DNA of 64,000 bases from Desulfovibrionaceae bacterium (GCA_028689675.1 JAQVCS010000004.1:103619-167618); one strand, 5' to 3'; positions 14,640-23,387 are shown, counted from the first letter of the stretch. Numbers and translations: made by a program. Notes: generated from the sequence alone by a model not told the origin.

Positions 14640-15356
14640 CTATTGAGCTACGAAAAGGGTCTTCAACAGGCAGCCATAGCCTTCGCCAGACAGTTGCATC
14701 AATTCCTGAAATTCTTTGCTTTGGCTATTCTTGTTGCTCAGCAGGTTTTGATAGGCTTCAGTATCAAGGCCAAGCCTTTTTGCAGCTTCTGCTTTTGCCT
14801 TCTGTACCCCAGAAAGTTTGTTCAGGTAGACTGTCCATCGGGCATCAGTAAGAGCTGATTGCATTTTACTGGGGTCAATTCTATCCAGAGCACTGCCAAG
14901 CGCGCCAACAGAGGAAGCTGCCCCATCCGCAGCCCCTGCCATATTGTTAAATTCGCCCGTTGCTTCCCTTAATGTCTTTTGGTAGCTGATTAAGTCCTGA
15001 ATAGGCTTACCCAACATAGAGCTTAACAGCTTATAGACATCTGAGCCTTCAAGGCCGTTATTTTTGAGCTCTTCTGTTGCTGAAGCAACGGCTTCTGAAA
15101 AATCCTCTGCCTTCACCGTACCGCTAACAACTTCATCAAGCATGGTTCGCAGAGCATTCAGTGTTTCTTGCTGCGCCCCCCTATCAATCGACATAACAAT
15201 GCCGCTTACTTCTACGGTATTGAGTGTTTCTAATGCTGACTTGATGGTCGAGACCTGCGTCTTTACCGATTCAGCAGCTTTAATCGAAGCCTGTTCGCGA
15301 AGGATTTGTGAAGTTTTCGATAGCTCACCGTTAGCAGCTTCACTTGTGCTTGCCAT
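14640..15356 (-). pseudogene. Phage tape-measure protein fragment
   Basis: The 238-residue frame is Ala/Ser/Leu-rich and predicted helical, with segments such as SALETLNTV, SSMLGKPIQDLISYQKTL and AKAEAAKRLGLDTEAYQNLL, as in tape-measure proteins. Those are usually 600 or more residues long. Here the start is missing, because the frame begins inside another broken frame, and the end (GYGCLLKTLFVAQ) is out of character. It is best read as the middle of a tape measure left after deletions. Confidence 0.6.
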
Positions 15357-15641
15357 ATAGCTTGGGCAATAGTGTTCAGCTCACGCAGGGCATCCCCCAG
15401 CATCACAGAAAGTTCGTACAGCAGGCATTCCTTTTTGGGGGCATAATATTCATACAAAGTCACATATTCTTGAGCCAAGCGCACTTTGGCGCAGGCACGA
15501 GCAAATGCTGTGCTTGCGCTCAAAACGCTCTAAAAGCACCACGGCAAGCCTGCGCTCACCAGGCAGTGAGCCGCTTCCGTTTTTTTCCCACCAGCGGCGC
15601 AGCGTTTCCCGAATGGCAGAAGCCCGCGTGCGTGTGCCCTC
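15263..15641 (-). pseudogene. Frameshifted phage gene remnant after the antirepressor
   Basis: Just after the antirepressor stop, the same frame reads on as RASAIRETLRRWWEKNGS and GERRLAVVLLERFERK. The sequence then continues in another frame as RLAQEYVTLYEYYAPKKECL and LSVMLGDALRELNTIAQAIW. Both halves look like genuine protein and join at about 15510, so this is one gene broken by a frameshift. Its end runs into the tape-measure fragment. Function unknown. Confidence 0.5.
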
Positions 15642-16253
15642 TTACTCCGATAAACATTCATCGGCAAAACTTTCCAGCAAATTTGCCTCGCTTGTGGGCA
15701 CTTGCGCCACCAGTTTACAAAAGGCTTCAAAATAGCGGGCAATGCCTGCACCGCCGCTGTTTTCCATATCTGCTGCCCGCACGGCAGACCATAAAATCTT
15801 AAGCCGCGTGGCAGAGCGTAAATGCATAGCGCAGTCGGGCACAATAAATTCTGGTTCAGATATGGGGGCAGGCTGGGCACTTGCGTGTACAGCAAGGGCA
15901 GAGCCCGCGCCATAGCTTCCATTTTTTCGCAAGGCTGGCAGCACTTCAGCCGTAACCCACTTGCGGAAGGTACGCGCCTCTGGCTTGTGGCTGCGGAAGA
16001 TGAGGGAATATAGGCCGCTTTCGGTGATGAAGTTTACTATGCGCTGCTGAGTAACTCCGTTGGAACTGGTGTCGGTAATGCCGACAGCAGCCTTTTCATC
16101 TTCATCCAAAAAATTAATTGCATCACGGCTGTTGGCTATCCCCAGCGCGGCGCACACGTCCTTTGCCACAAAAAGCGGTTCGCCATATTCATTCAGGCGG
16201 GCGCGTACCAGAGTGTCAGCAAAACAAAAATTTGAAAGAGCAAGTGCGTTCAT
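15642..16253 (-). CDS. Phage antirepressor with Bro-N domain
   Basis: The 203-residue protein carries a Bro-N DNA-binding domain in residues about 10-110: NEYGEPLFVAKDVCAALGIAN, then LDEDEKAAVG, ITESGLYSLIFRSHKPEA and RKWVTAEVLPALRKNGSYG. Such proteins are phage antirepressors that help switch from lysogeny to lytic growth. The C-terminal part is specific and unassigned. Its ATG overlaps the stop of a 48-residue leader ORF (TAATG), so translation is coupled, as in the P1 icd-ant unit. Upstream lies a C4-like regulatory RNA. Confidence 0.85.
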   Translation of the reverse strand: MNALALSNFCFADTLVRARLNEYGEPLFVAKDVCAALGIANSRDAINFLDEDEKAAVGITDTSSNGVTQQRIVNFITESGLYSLIFRSHKPEARTFRKWVTAEVLPALRKNGSYGAGSALAVHASAQPAPISEPEFIVPDCAMHLRSATRLKILWSAVRAADMENSGGAGIARYFEAFCKLVAQVPTSEANLLESFADECLSE

Positions 16254-16399
16254 TATGCCACCCCCTTCATACGCAGGGCAGGCAAAAGCTGACGAAAGGT
16301 GGTGAAGAAAACAGTACGCGGCAGAGAAAGCAGAATGCGCTGGCCATTAAGCAGCAGGCGGCAGGAAATAAGCCCAGTGGAGAAAGAAGGGGAAGACAT
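16253..16399 (-). CDS. 48-residue leader ORF coupled to the antirepressor
   Basis: A short frame starts MSSPSFSTGL and ends ALRMKGVA, with GAGGTG 7 bases before the ATG and a stop overlapping the antirepressor start. It is basic and partly hydrophobic. Its position matches that of icd before ant in phage P1, where translation of the first gene controls the second. The Shine-Dalgarno region can pair with a loop of the upstream RNA. Confidence 0.55.
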   Translation of the reverse strand: MSSPSFSTGLISCRLLLNGQRILLSLPRTVFFTTFRQLLPALRMKGVA

Positions 16400-16431
16400 A
16401 AAGCACCTCGTTGAAATTGGGATTTAGGCAC

Positions 16432-16633
16432 AAAAAAAGCAAAACAACGCTCCCCAGCTCAACGAAGCCGCCGAGTCCTCACGGGTTCTCGGACGTTGTT
16501 TTGCCAATATGTAACCGCATCCCATGTAGCCCAAAAGGGGCACAGAGTGCTTTGGTGACAAAAACAAAAAATACCGCTCTTTTTATTCGCTTGGGGCGGA
16601 CAAAGGCGAGTGGCAACGCCTCGTTGATTAGGG
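16432..16633 (-). ncRNA. C4-like antisense RNA controlling the antirepressor
   Basis: A promoter at 16640-16667 starts a leader of about 200 bases that ends in a long hairpin (GCAAAACAACG at 16439-16449 with its complement at 16494-16504) followed by seven T. Inside is a CCGAG..CTCGG stem and a CTTCGTTGA segment. That segment can pair with TCAACGAGG, the Shine-Dalgarno region of the 48-residue ORF, over nine positions (one G-U). This fits the C4 RNA of phages P1/P7, which blocks ant expression by antisense pairing. Family assignment is from memory and layout. Confidence 0.5.
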
Positions 16634-16639
16634 AAGTTC

Positions 16640-16667
16640 AGCATAGCAAATGATAAACGAATGTCAA
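16640..16667 (-). promoter_or_regulatory. Promoter of the C4-like RNA/antirepressor unit
   Basis: TTGACA (16662-16667) and TATGCT (16640-16645), 16-base spacer, minus strand. Confidence 0.6.
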
Positions 16668-16706
16668 GGGTAAAGGAGAAATCCCATAACAATTCACTCG
16701 GTCACA

Positions 16707-17492
16707 TTAGCACTGTGCACAGACCGCATTTCCCTCTTGTGTATGAGGACACTGGGAAGAAATATTCTTTACAATTGGAGTAAAATCTTGACTAGAGAAT
16801 GGTTTGAAATCCCCTGCACTTTTTACACTCATTGTACAGAGAACTTTATATCTATCAGGTGCTTCAAGGTTAATTCGCTTTACAGAAACAGAAATATCAT
16901 TTTTGTTTGTTTTTGAAAGTAAGCCCAAAAAATCGTTTGTTAGATAACGTGGGCAATAACCAACAAATGAAATGGGATCATCACTTCTGATGATAATCGC
17001 GTTTTCATCATTTTTATTTTGTGGGTCTGGACATAAAAATAATGGAGAACCTTCATTAAGTTTTTTTAAATTTTCAGACGCCCAATTTGAAATATGCCTT
17101 AATCCATGACTAAAAAAATTAATTTTCATTACCCCAGAATGATCAGAAGTCGGATGGGAAAAAATCTCCAGAGAATCTGTTCCTCGCTTCCCCTCTGTTA
17201 GGGCAAGCACATCAAGTGGATCGTATGGCTCACTATCCAGAGCAAGCCAATTTAGTAAATTCTTAAATTCTGGGCGGTTTTTACTGAGGAGTCTATTTTC
17301 AAAAATAGGAAATAAATCATCAGCAATATATACAAAATTCAGATCGGTCATTCTACCAAATGGAATAAAGCTTTGGGCATGAGCTCCATCAGTGTAGCAA
17401 AAAATATATTTTCCATTTTCACAACACAGTCTTCCTACAGTACGCCATTGATTTTTTTCTTGGTCTTTCCATGCTACATATAAAATTTTCAT
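16707..17492 (-). CDS. HipA N-terminal-like protein with HIRAN domain
   Basis: The 261-residue protein begins like the N1 domain of HipA (LYVAWKD, TVGRL, then Y.F.Y and LFPIFENRLL at residues 5-70), the part that in HipBST systems is a separate antitoxin HipS. Residues about 150-205 match a HIRAN domain (PLFLCPDPQNKNDENAI, then FVGYCPRYL), known to bind DNA or stalled forks in other proteins. The C-terminus has four cysteines that could bind metal. It overlaps the kinase gene by ATGA, so the two are one unit. The cassette is much more AT-rich than its neighbours, a sign of transfer. Confidence 0.7.
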   Translation of the reverse strand: MKILYVAWKDQEKNQWRTVGRLCCENGKYIFCYTDGAHAQSFIPFGRMTDLNFVYIADDLFPIFENRLLSKNRPEFKNLLNWLALDSEPYDPLDVLALTEGKRGTDSLEIFSHPTSDHSGVMKINFFSHGLRHISNWASENLKKLNEGSPLFLCPDPQNKNDENAIIIRSDDPISFVGYCPRYLTNDFLGLLSKTNKNDISVSVKRINLEAPDRYKVLCTMSVKSAGDFKPFSSQDFTPIVKNISSQCPHTQEGNAVCAQC

Positions 17493-18394
17493 AGTATTCC
17501 TTCAGAACATAATAAACGTTTTTTGTTTTCTAAAACAAGTTTAATAGAAAATTGTTTAGAGTATTCAGATATCAATCCATTAAGAATATCATAAATTTCA
17601 CTTAAAGAATCTTCGTTAATAACTGACAATCTTTGTAGCCACTCTTTAGCTGCATCTATATCTTTAGATGCACTTCGTTTAAAGGCCTCAAGTGTACTTA
17701 ACCGTTTATAGGGATGTTCGTGATCTCGAAAGGCAGAACATCCCTTATTAGCATAAAATCCAATAGTGCGATGTCTATCTTTAGTGTGTAGTCGTTCATA
17801 GCATACCTCATCCGATAACTCACGACCAAGGCTAGAAGCATGGTCATATGTTGGTGCCAGATATAAAATATTTTGTTTATTTATAATTCCCCAATTTTCA
17901 TGATGCCTATCTTGATTGGCAATAAGCGTATCAAGCAATAAATATCCAATAAATACACTTAATGCACTGCATATTTTTTCAGTTGTATTAAAATTTATTG
18001 GGGGATATAGATCTGAACGTTGATTGATAAAATATGCCAAAACACTCCGCAATGTGTATTCTGTTTGCTGATATTTTTTTTGTAGATATACATCAAGAAT
18101 AAATTTCGCAAGAAGTTCATTTGCATGAATAAGTCGTCCGCCATCTGGCACAATCGTCTCGCATACAACACCTTCCGTCTTTTTATCGAAGATGGCAAAA
18201 TCGTAATGCGCATGTGGCAACTGAAGCAGATCACAAATCCGTGAAGCTACAACTTCTGCCCAGTTTTCCCCCGTATTAGGACGCCCTTGTTTGAACAATT
18301 TTTTTTCGTTATCGTACCAAAATTTGGACTTAGTTCCGAGTTGTTCATAAAAATCTAATAATTCTGAGCGGATATCTATAATAGGATATGTCAT
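17489..18394 (-). CDS. HipA-like kinase (HipT-type), stand-alone
   Basis: The 301-residue protein matches the HipA catalytic part: GTKSKFWYD with Lys22 or Lys24, GRPNTGENWAEVVASRI, catalytic NQDRHHENWG (Asp162, Asn167) and metal-binding YDHASSLG (Asp184). HipA-type kinases phosphorylate tRNA synthetases or other targets and stop growth. The N1 domain is absent here and is provided by the next gene, as in split HipST systems. No HipB-like HTH gene is adjacent. Together with the HIRAN partner this looks like a defence or toxin-antitoxin cassette inserted between terminase and antirepressor. Confidence 0.75.
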   Translation of the reverse strand: MTYPIIDIRSELLDFYEQLGTKSKFWYDNEKKLFKQGRPNTGENWAEVVASRICDLLQLPHAHYDFAIFDKKTEGVVCETIVPDGGRLIHANELLAKFILDVYLQKKYQQTEYTLRSVLAYFINQRSDLYPPINFNTTEKICSALSVFIGYLLLDTLIANQDRHHENWGIINKQNILYLAPTYDHASSLGRELSDEVCYERLHTKDRHRTIGFYANKGCSAFRDHEHPYKRLSTLEAFKRSASKDIDAAKEWLQRLSVINEDSLSEIYDILNGLISEYSKQFSIKLVLENKKRLLCSEGIL

Positions 18395-18426
18395 AAAGTA
18401 TCTTTAATTATTTAAATTAAATATTA

Positions 18427-18455
18427 ATTTTAGTTAATTAGGAAAATTATGTCAA
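18427..18455 (-). promoter_or_regulatory. Promoter of the HipA-like/HIRAN cassette
   Basis: TTGACA (18450-18455), 17-base spacer, TAAAAT (18427-18432), 30-40 bases before the kinase start in very AT-rich DNA. Confidence 0.65.
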
Positions 18456-18495
18456 TACAAAAAACACATAAGCATATTAACAAGTTAGCTGTGCA

Positions 18496-20346
18496 TCACC
18501 GCCGAAAGCCAGCCATGCGCTCCCCAATATTTCGCATTGTTTGTCTGGGGCGGGCTACTTGCTGAGGGCTTGGCTTGTCCGTCCCCTCCGCTGGGCGCGG
18601 GATATGCCGCACGTTCAGAATATAGGCAAGCGCTCGCGTCATAACTTCGCAGTCCCAATAGTGGTTCGGCTTGCGACGCGGGTTTTCCCAGCCATGCTTT
18701 TCATCGTCCCACACTTCGGCGCACATTTCGCGGGCATACTGCTCTAGCCCGCCGTCTGCATTGCTGTGCAGGTGAAAAGCCCCAGGGTCATCAGGCGCTA
18801 TGCCCAGCCTATGGGCAAGGTCAGATTTGAAAAAGGTCACGTCACAACGCCACAAGTTCATGCCGCCGGGGATACGCACTTTATTGCCGCGCGCATCGGG
18901 GAAATACTCTTGCGGCGAAGGATTAAAGGGCTGCGTAAGCGAACGCACACCCTGCCAAGGGTAGGCGCGCCCGCGATGCTTGATGCAATAGGCATAGACC
19001 TGCGAAGCGCGCAAACCCATGGCATCAATCATGGCCGCCCGCACACGATATTCCCGCCCTTGGGCATCATGGTACACCGAGCGCCACAAAATATCCGTCA
19101 ATGCTGCAAAGGTAGGGGCAACGCCACATTGCACCAGCCACGATTCCCCCTCGTCACCAAAGCCAAAAGCACGAATAACATAACGAAAATAACCCTTTTG
19201 CTCTGAAACGCCTTGCGTATCCACCCCAGCCAGCAGGCAGGCAACACGCGGCAGGGGCAAGCCTGCTGCCTGCGGCAAGGCACTGGGCACAGCCCCACGC
19301 GGGCGGTCATCGCACAGGCGCAAAATGCCTTCTTCGCCGCGCTCTTCATATTCGAGCGCCCAAGGCTCGGCCTTGTATTGGTTCTGCAAGTTCATCAGCG
19401 TTTCGCGGGTATTTTCTGCCTTATGCTTTAATGCCGCGCTTGCCACTTCCGAAAGCGACACGAAATAGGAAATCCACGCGGGCACATGAAAGCCCACCTT
19501 TTGCGGGTGCAGGGTACGCAGGCAGGCGCTCAGCTCCATGCCGCTTGCCTCGTCCCGCCATTCCCCCTTGCGTACAGCGCGGTCGCGGTCGCCATCATCC
19601 CACACCGCGCCGCAATGCTCGCAGGTATAATAGGCCAGCTTGCGCGAAAGCACGTCCTCGGCGGAAGGCTCTTCGCTGCTGTCTTTGTGCGGCCAGGCTA
19701 TGCGGTCAAACAACATGAGCTGCATCATGCCGCAATGCGGGCAGCACACCCAGTAACGAAAGCGGACATTTGCCTCTTTGGTAAAGGCAAGCCAGATTGC
19801 GCCGTCTTCGGTGGTGGGCGTAGAAATTTTGAAAATATGCCGCCGTGAGCGCCATGTGGTGGTGCGCTTTTCGGCAAGCGCTTCTGATGTTGCCTCATTT
19901 TTGGGATTCTTGTACTTGTCCAGCTCGTCCAAAATGAGCGTCCGAATAGGCTTGTTGCCCAAGCGGGACACAGAGCCAGACCAGCCCAAATAAATAGGCA
20001 TGTGCGCCAAGTTGATGCGCAAGCTTGAGGCATCATCAGACAAGCCCGTCATGTAAGAGCGCAGGCGCGGCGAATGAGTCAGCATGGGAATAATGCGGTC
20101 GCGGGCATTTTCGCGGGCTGTCAGCTCGTCTGGGTACACATACATAACGGGGCCAGCACTGCGGTCTATTGCCCAGCCCACGATATTATGCCCAGCTTCA
20201 GAACCGCCTGTCTGCGGGCTTTTGCACAAAATAACCACTTCTACTGGTCTTGGCGCTCGCCGTTGATGGTGTCGTGTGCCTGCATAAGAACAGCGCCACG
20301 CGCTTGCGGGGCAGCAGGCAGCATAATGCCCTCGCAATCGCCGCAA
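18496..20346 (-). CDS. Phage terminase large subunit (GpA type), N-terminus damaged
   Basis: Terminase packages phage DNA into heads. The frame has the ATPase-like segment CKSPQTGGSEAGHN, then VMYVYPDELTARENARDRI, LILDELDKYKN (Walker B-like), a CPHCG...CEHCG zinc pair and the nuclease part LAGVDTQ...., AAMIDAMG. The first 35 codons of the frame are Cys/His/Arg-rich, overlap the upstream gene and look non-native. GpA proteins have about 80-100 residues before the ATPase motif, so the N-terminus is probably lost. Portal and capsid genes that should follow are absent. Confidence 0.8.
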   Translation of the reverse strand: MRRLRGHYAACCPASAWRCSYAGTRHHQRRAPRPVEVVILCKSPQTGGSEAGHNIVGWAIDRSAGPVMYVYPDELTARENARDRIIPMLTHSPRLRSYMTGLSDDASSLRINLAHMPIYLGWSGSVSRLGNKPIRTLILDELDKYKNPKNEATSEALAEKRTTTWRSRRHIFKISTPTTEDGAIWLAFTKEANVRFRYWVCCPHCGMMQLMLFDRIAWPHKDSSEEPSAEDVLSRKLAYYTCEHCGAVWDDGDRDRAVRKGEWRDEASGMELSACLRTLHPQKVGFHVPAWISYFVSLSEVASAALKHKAENTRETLMNLQNQYKAEPWALEYEERGEEGILRLCDDRPRGAVPSALPQAAGLPLPRVACLLAGVDTQGVSEQKGYFRYVIRAFGFGDEGESWLVQCGVAPTFAALTDILWRSVYHDAQGREYRVRAAMIDAMGLRASQVYAYCIKHRGRAYPWQGVRSLTQPFNPSPQEYFPDARGNKVRIPGGMNLWRCDVTFFKSDLAHRLGIAPDDPGAFHLHSNADGGLEQYAREMCAEVWDDEKHGWENPRRKPNHYWDCEVMTRALAYILNVRHIPRPAEGTDKPSPQQVARPRQTMRNIGERMAGFRR

Positions 20347-20588
20347 CGCTCTGGGGCAGCCTGCTTATTTTTCTGGCATTGTGCTGGCGTGATGCGGGCA
20401 CTAAATTTTTCGCAATACCCTGTGTTCTTTTCCATAAATGACCTCACTGCATATTCATCAATAGATTTTTTGCCCTGCCCAGAGGCAAGGTCTCGAAAAT
20501 GGGCATATTTGGAGCGGCTGGAAATAACAAAGCGCTGTACCTCGCCATAGCTCCTTGGCTTTTCACAGGCTTGGGTTAGCATGCTCAT
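20241..20588 (-). CDS. Small phage protein with CxxC-type motif
   Basis: This protein of about 115 residues has a basic N-terminus and a C-terminal RITPAQCQKN....ERCGDCEGI stretch that could bind zinc. It lies directly before terminase and overlaps it, in the place of small terminase-associated or regulatory proteins. ATG 20588 is chosen because AGGAGG lies 9 bases upstream. Its start overlaps the end of the next upstream ORF. Function is not recognised. Confidence 0.55.
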   Translation of the reverse strand: MSMLTQACEKPRSYGEVQRFVISSRSKYAHFRDLASGQGKKSIDEYAVRSFMEKNTGYCEKFSARITPAQCQKNKQAAPERCGDCEGIMLPAAPQARGAVLMQAHDTINGERQDQ

Positions 20589-20787
20589 ACAAGGCATCCT
20601 CCTTTCTTAACGCACACGTCATTTTTTCGCCCCGTCTTATCGCGAGCTTGTTAATTTCTATGGCTGATAATTGGCGTATGCCATTTGCCAATTTTTTAGC
20701 TGTTTCTTTGTCAGCTTTTTTCTTGGCAAGAATGGCTGCTTCTTTTTCCACACGCGCCAGTACGGCATCGGTAATTTTTTTTGCCAT
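20563..20787 (-). CDS. Small basic coiled-coil phage protein
   Basis: The 74-residue protein is Lys/Ala/Glu-rich with a long predicted helix (ARVEKEAAILAKKKADKETA). It is the first gene of the phage block after tRNA-His. No family recognised. A role as a small DNA-binding or terminase-accessory protein is possible. Confidence 0.5.
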   Translation of the reverse strand: MAKKITDAVLARVEKEAAILAKKKADKETAKKLANGIRQLSAIEINKLAIRRGEKMTCALRKEDALYEHANPSL

Positions 20788-21043
20788 GATTATACCCCCT
20801 CTCGCGTTCCGTTATTCCGTGGCATCCATTCCGCACATCGCGGGCAAAGTCTGGGGTACGACCGCCGTTGGTAGCTTCTGCCCAGGGAAGGAACCGCTAA
20901 GTAAAAGACGCGACAAAAGAGCACAGCAAAGAATGCTGCACTTTTGGAAGGGGAGGCTTTGAAAATTGAGTGGGGTATGGGGAGAGAACTTCCCCGTGGG
21001 TGTGAGGAATAAACTTGATGGTCACTTTTTGGTGACAATAGAA
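20788..21043. other. Phage left-end noncoding stretch
   Basis: About 250 bases between the first phage gene and the tRNA terminator. I see a short GGGGA/TCCCC hairpin near 20980 and a broken frame with a CPRC motif (20800-20870, minus), but no gene I can support. Confidence 0.4.
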
Positions 21044-21080
21044 AAAGCCAGCTACATATAAAATATATGTAACTGGCTGA
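21044..21080 (-). terminator. Terminator downstream of tRNA-His
   Basis: On the minus strand AGCCAG.TACATATA and its complement form a long stem followed by TTTTTCT. Confidence 0.7.
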
Positions 21081-21086
21081 AATTTG

Positions 21087-21163
21087 TGGGGCGAATGACG
21101 TGGATTGAACACGCGACACCCTGGGCCACAACCAGGTGCTCTGCCAACTGAGCTACATCCGCC
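21087..21163 (-). tRNA. tRNA-His (GTG)
   Basis: The sequence folds as a tRNA: extra 5' G (position -1) pairing with C73 as in all tRNA-His, acceptor GCGGATG with CATTCGC, D-arm AGCTCAGTTGG, anticodon loop TTGTGGC giving anticodon GTG, T-loop TTCAATC, and an encoded CCA. Its 3' half is the integration target duplicated, in inverted orientation, at 4923-4954. Confidence 0.95.
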
Positions 21164-21394
21164 ACAACAGGAGAGGTTCTATAGGCAAGCTCAAAAAAAA
21201 GCAAGCATTATTTTGCAGTATTTTATATTTTTCTTTTCTATGTGGCTTACTCTGCTTCTCTGCGGGGCAGGCAGGAAACTTTGCTGGATTTTTTTTGCGA
21301 TCAAGGCTAAAATTTTTTTGATGTGGCGGCGGTAAATTTCTGCTTTGCCCTGCCGCACAATACTTTAGTCTTTTCTAAGGATATAAGAAAATCT

Positions 21395-22648
21395 ATGGAT
21401 AAGCTTGTTATTGAAGGCGGGGTTTCCCTCAACGGTGTTATTGCTGTCAGCGGCTCTAAAAACGCTGCTCTCCCCATCCTCTTTGCCTCCATTTTATTAG
21501 ATGCCCCCACTACCTTCACCAATGTTCCCAATTTACGGGACATACACACCACCATCAAGCTGCTCACCCTGCTGGGTTGCGCCTGTGACTTTGCCGACAA
21601 CACAGTCTGCATGACACCGGGCACGCTCACAGCCGAAGCCCCCTATGATTTGGTGCGCACCATGCGTGCCTCGGTGCTGTGCCTTGGGCCTTTGCTGGCG
21701 CGCCTTGGACAGGCCAAAGTGGCCTTGCCCGGCGGCTGTGCTATTGGGGCGCGCCCTGTTGACCAGCACCTGAAAGGGCTGGAAAAAATGGGCGCGCATT
21801 TTGACCTTGATGCAGGCAATATTATTGGCCGCTGCACCAAGCTGCATGGGGCGCACATCACCTTTGATATGCCCACCGTGGGCGGCACAGAAAACTTGTT
21901 GATGGCTGCCAGCCTTGCCGAAGGCGAAACCGTGCTGGAAAATGCCGCCCGCGAGCCTGAAATTGTTGACCTTGCCAACTTCCTCATCAGCTGCGGGGCG
22001 CGCATCAGCGGGCATGGCACCAGTTGCATTCGCATTCAGGGTGTCAGCAGCCTTGGCGGCACCACCTACCCCATCATGCCCGACCGCATTGAAGCGGGCA
22101 CGTTCCTTGTTGCCGCAGGCATTACCAACGGCAATTTGCTGGTAAAAAATTGCCCTTGGCAGGAATTGGAAGCCGTTATTCTCAAGCTGCAATCCATGGG
22201 CATGGTGCTGGAAAAGCACCCAGAAGGCGTGCTTGCCCGCCGCGGCGAAGCTGGCCTGCGCAGTGTGGATGTGCAAACGCGCCCCTTCCCTGGCTTTCCT
22301 ACCGATATGCAGGCGCAGCTTATGTCGCTTATGTGCTTGGCTAAGGGCAGCTCGCTGGTGGAAGAAAGCATTTTTGAAAACCGCTTTATGCACGTTTCTG
22401 AATTATTGCGCATGGGTGCGCACATCAGGGTAACAGGGCGCTCGGCTATGGTGCGCGGTGTGGAGCACCTGACAGGTGCCCCCGTAATGGCTTCTGATTT
22501 ACGCGCCAGTGCTTCGCTGGTGCTGGCAGGGCTTGCCGCCCACGGCACTACCCATGTGCGCCGCATTTATCACCTTGACCGTGGCTATGAAAATATAGAA
22601 ACAAAACTCAATGCTGTTGGCGCGCGCATTCGACGCGAACAGGAATAA
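21395..22648 (+). CDS. murA: UDP-GlcNAc 1-carboxyvinyltransferase
   Basis: MurA transfers enolpyruvate from PEP to UDP-GlcNAc, the first committed step of peptidoglycan synthesis in the cytoplasm. The 417-residue protein has the normal length, the N-terminal GSKNAALP segment (Lys22) and the catalytic loop [11 protein letters not shown] with Cys115, which makes it of the fosfomycin-binding type. [13 protein letters not shown] and FPTDMQAQ are also typical. ATG 21395 follows AAGGAT. The longer frame upstream overlaps the tRNA leader and is not used. It is the first core gene to the right of the prophage. Confidence 0.97.
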   Translation: MDKLVIEGGVSLNGVIAVSGSKNAALPILFASILLDAPTTFTNVPNLRDIHTTIKLLTLLGCACDFADNTVCMTPGTLTAEAPYDLVRTMRASVLCLGPLLARLGQAKVALPGGCAIGARPVDQHLKGLEKMGAHFDLDAGNIIGRCTKLHGAHITFDMPTVGGTENLLMAASLAEGETVLENAAREPEIVDLANFLISCGARISGHGTSCIRIQGVSSLGGTTYPIMPDRIEAGTFLVAAGITNGNLLVKNCPWQELEAVILKLQSMGMVLEKHPEGVLARRGEAGLRSVDVQTRPFPGFPTDMQAQLMSLMCLAKGSSLVEESIFENRFMHVSELLRMGAHIRVTGRSAMVRGVEHLTGAPVMASDLRASASLVLAGLAAHGTTHVRRIYHLDRGYENIETKLNAVGARIRREQE

Positions 22649-22659
22649 AGGAGAAAGCC

Positions 22660-23202
22660 ATGCATCTTTCACGCCTGCTTAGTCATATTGCCCTAGTGCT
22701 GGTGCTCAGCCAGCTGTGCGCCTGCTCAATAGCCTATGGCATTTATGATGACAAACGCCTTATTGATACCATGGCCAATGACAAAAAAATTGCCGCCGAT
22801 GTCAAAACAACCCTTATGGGCGACAGCATGAGCGAAGGCTGGGCAATTTCTGTATTTTGCTATTATGGCAAGGTCTTTTTAGCTGGGGAAGTGCCCCCTG
22901 CAATGCGCTCTAAAGCTATGGCCATGGCCTCAAAATGCAAGGGCGTTGTGTCTGTCACGCCCCATTGGTTTACCGCGCGCACAGGCGAAAACAGCGACTT
23001 AACCATTGCCACCAAGGTGCGCACCACCCTTATTTCAACAGAAGGGCTGAGCTCCACACGCATTGACACCACGGTAAATGCCAACCGCGTGGCACTGTTT
23101 GGCGTGGTCAATGATGAGCGGGAAAGAGCCTTGGCCATAAAGGCCGCCCGCTTGACCGATGGCGTTAAAGAAGTTTCAGACTATTTGATGCTGCCGCAAT
23201 AA
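22660..23202 (+). CDS. BON-domain outer-membrane lipoprotein
   Basis: The 180-residue protein starts with a signal peptide and lipobox LCAC (Cys22), then two BON domains (about residues 38-105 and 112-178; GV.SV and GVKEVSDYL endings). BON proteins such as DolP and OsmY bind phospholipid and protect the envelope. It lies 12 bases after murA with an AAGGAG Shine-Dalgarno, so it is probably cotranscribed. Confidence 0.85.
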   Translation: MHLSRLLSHIALVLVLSQLCACSIAYGIYDDKRLIDTMANDKKIAADVKTTLMGDSMSEGWAISVFCYYGKVFLAGEVPPAMRSKAMAMASKCKGVVSVTPHWFTARTGENSDLTIATKVRTTLISTEGLSSTRIDTTVNANRVALFGVVNDERERALAIKAARLTDGVKEVSDYLMLPQ

Positions 23203-23387
23203 GGCAAAGCACATACATACGGCAGGGCAAGGCATTGTGGGCTTTGCCCTGCCCTTTCCCCCTTTTTGCTGATGTATATTCTGTTGCCTGTCCATTCCCA
23301 ATAAAATACAGGCTAAAAATACACTTGGGAATTTATACATTTTTTGCTACACTCTTCCCCATTCAGATTTTTACCAAGGAGAAACGC

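Noticed and set aside
14397..14646. Plus-strand 76-codon frame over the tail gene
   Set aside because: Overlaps the minus-strand tail-assembly gene, which has the better start and operon context.
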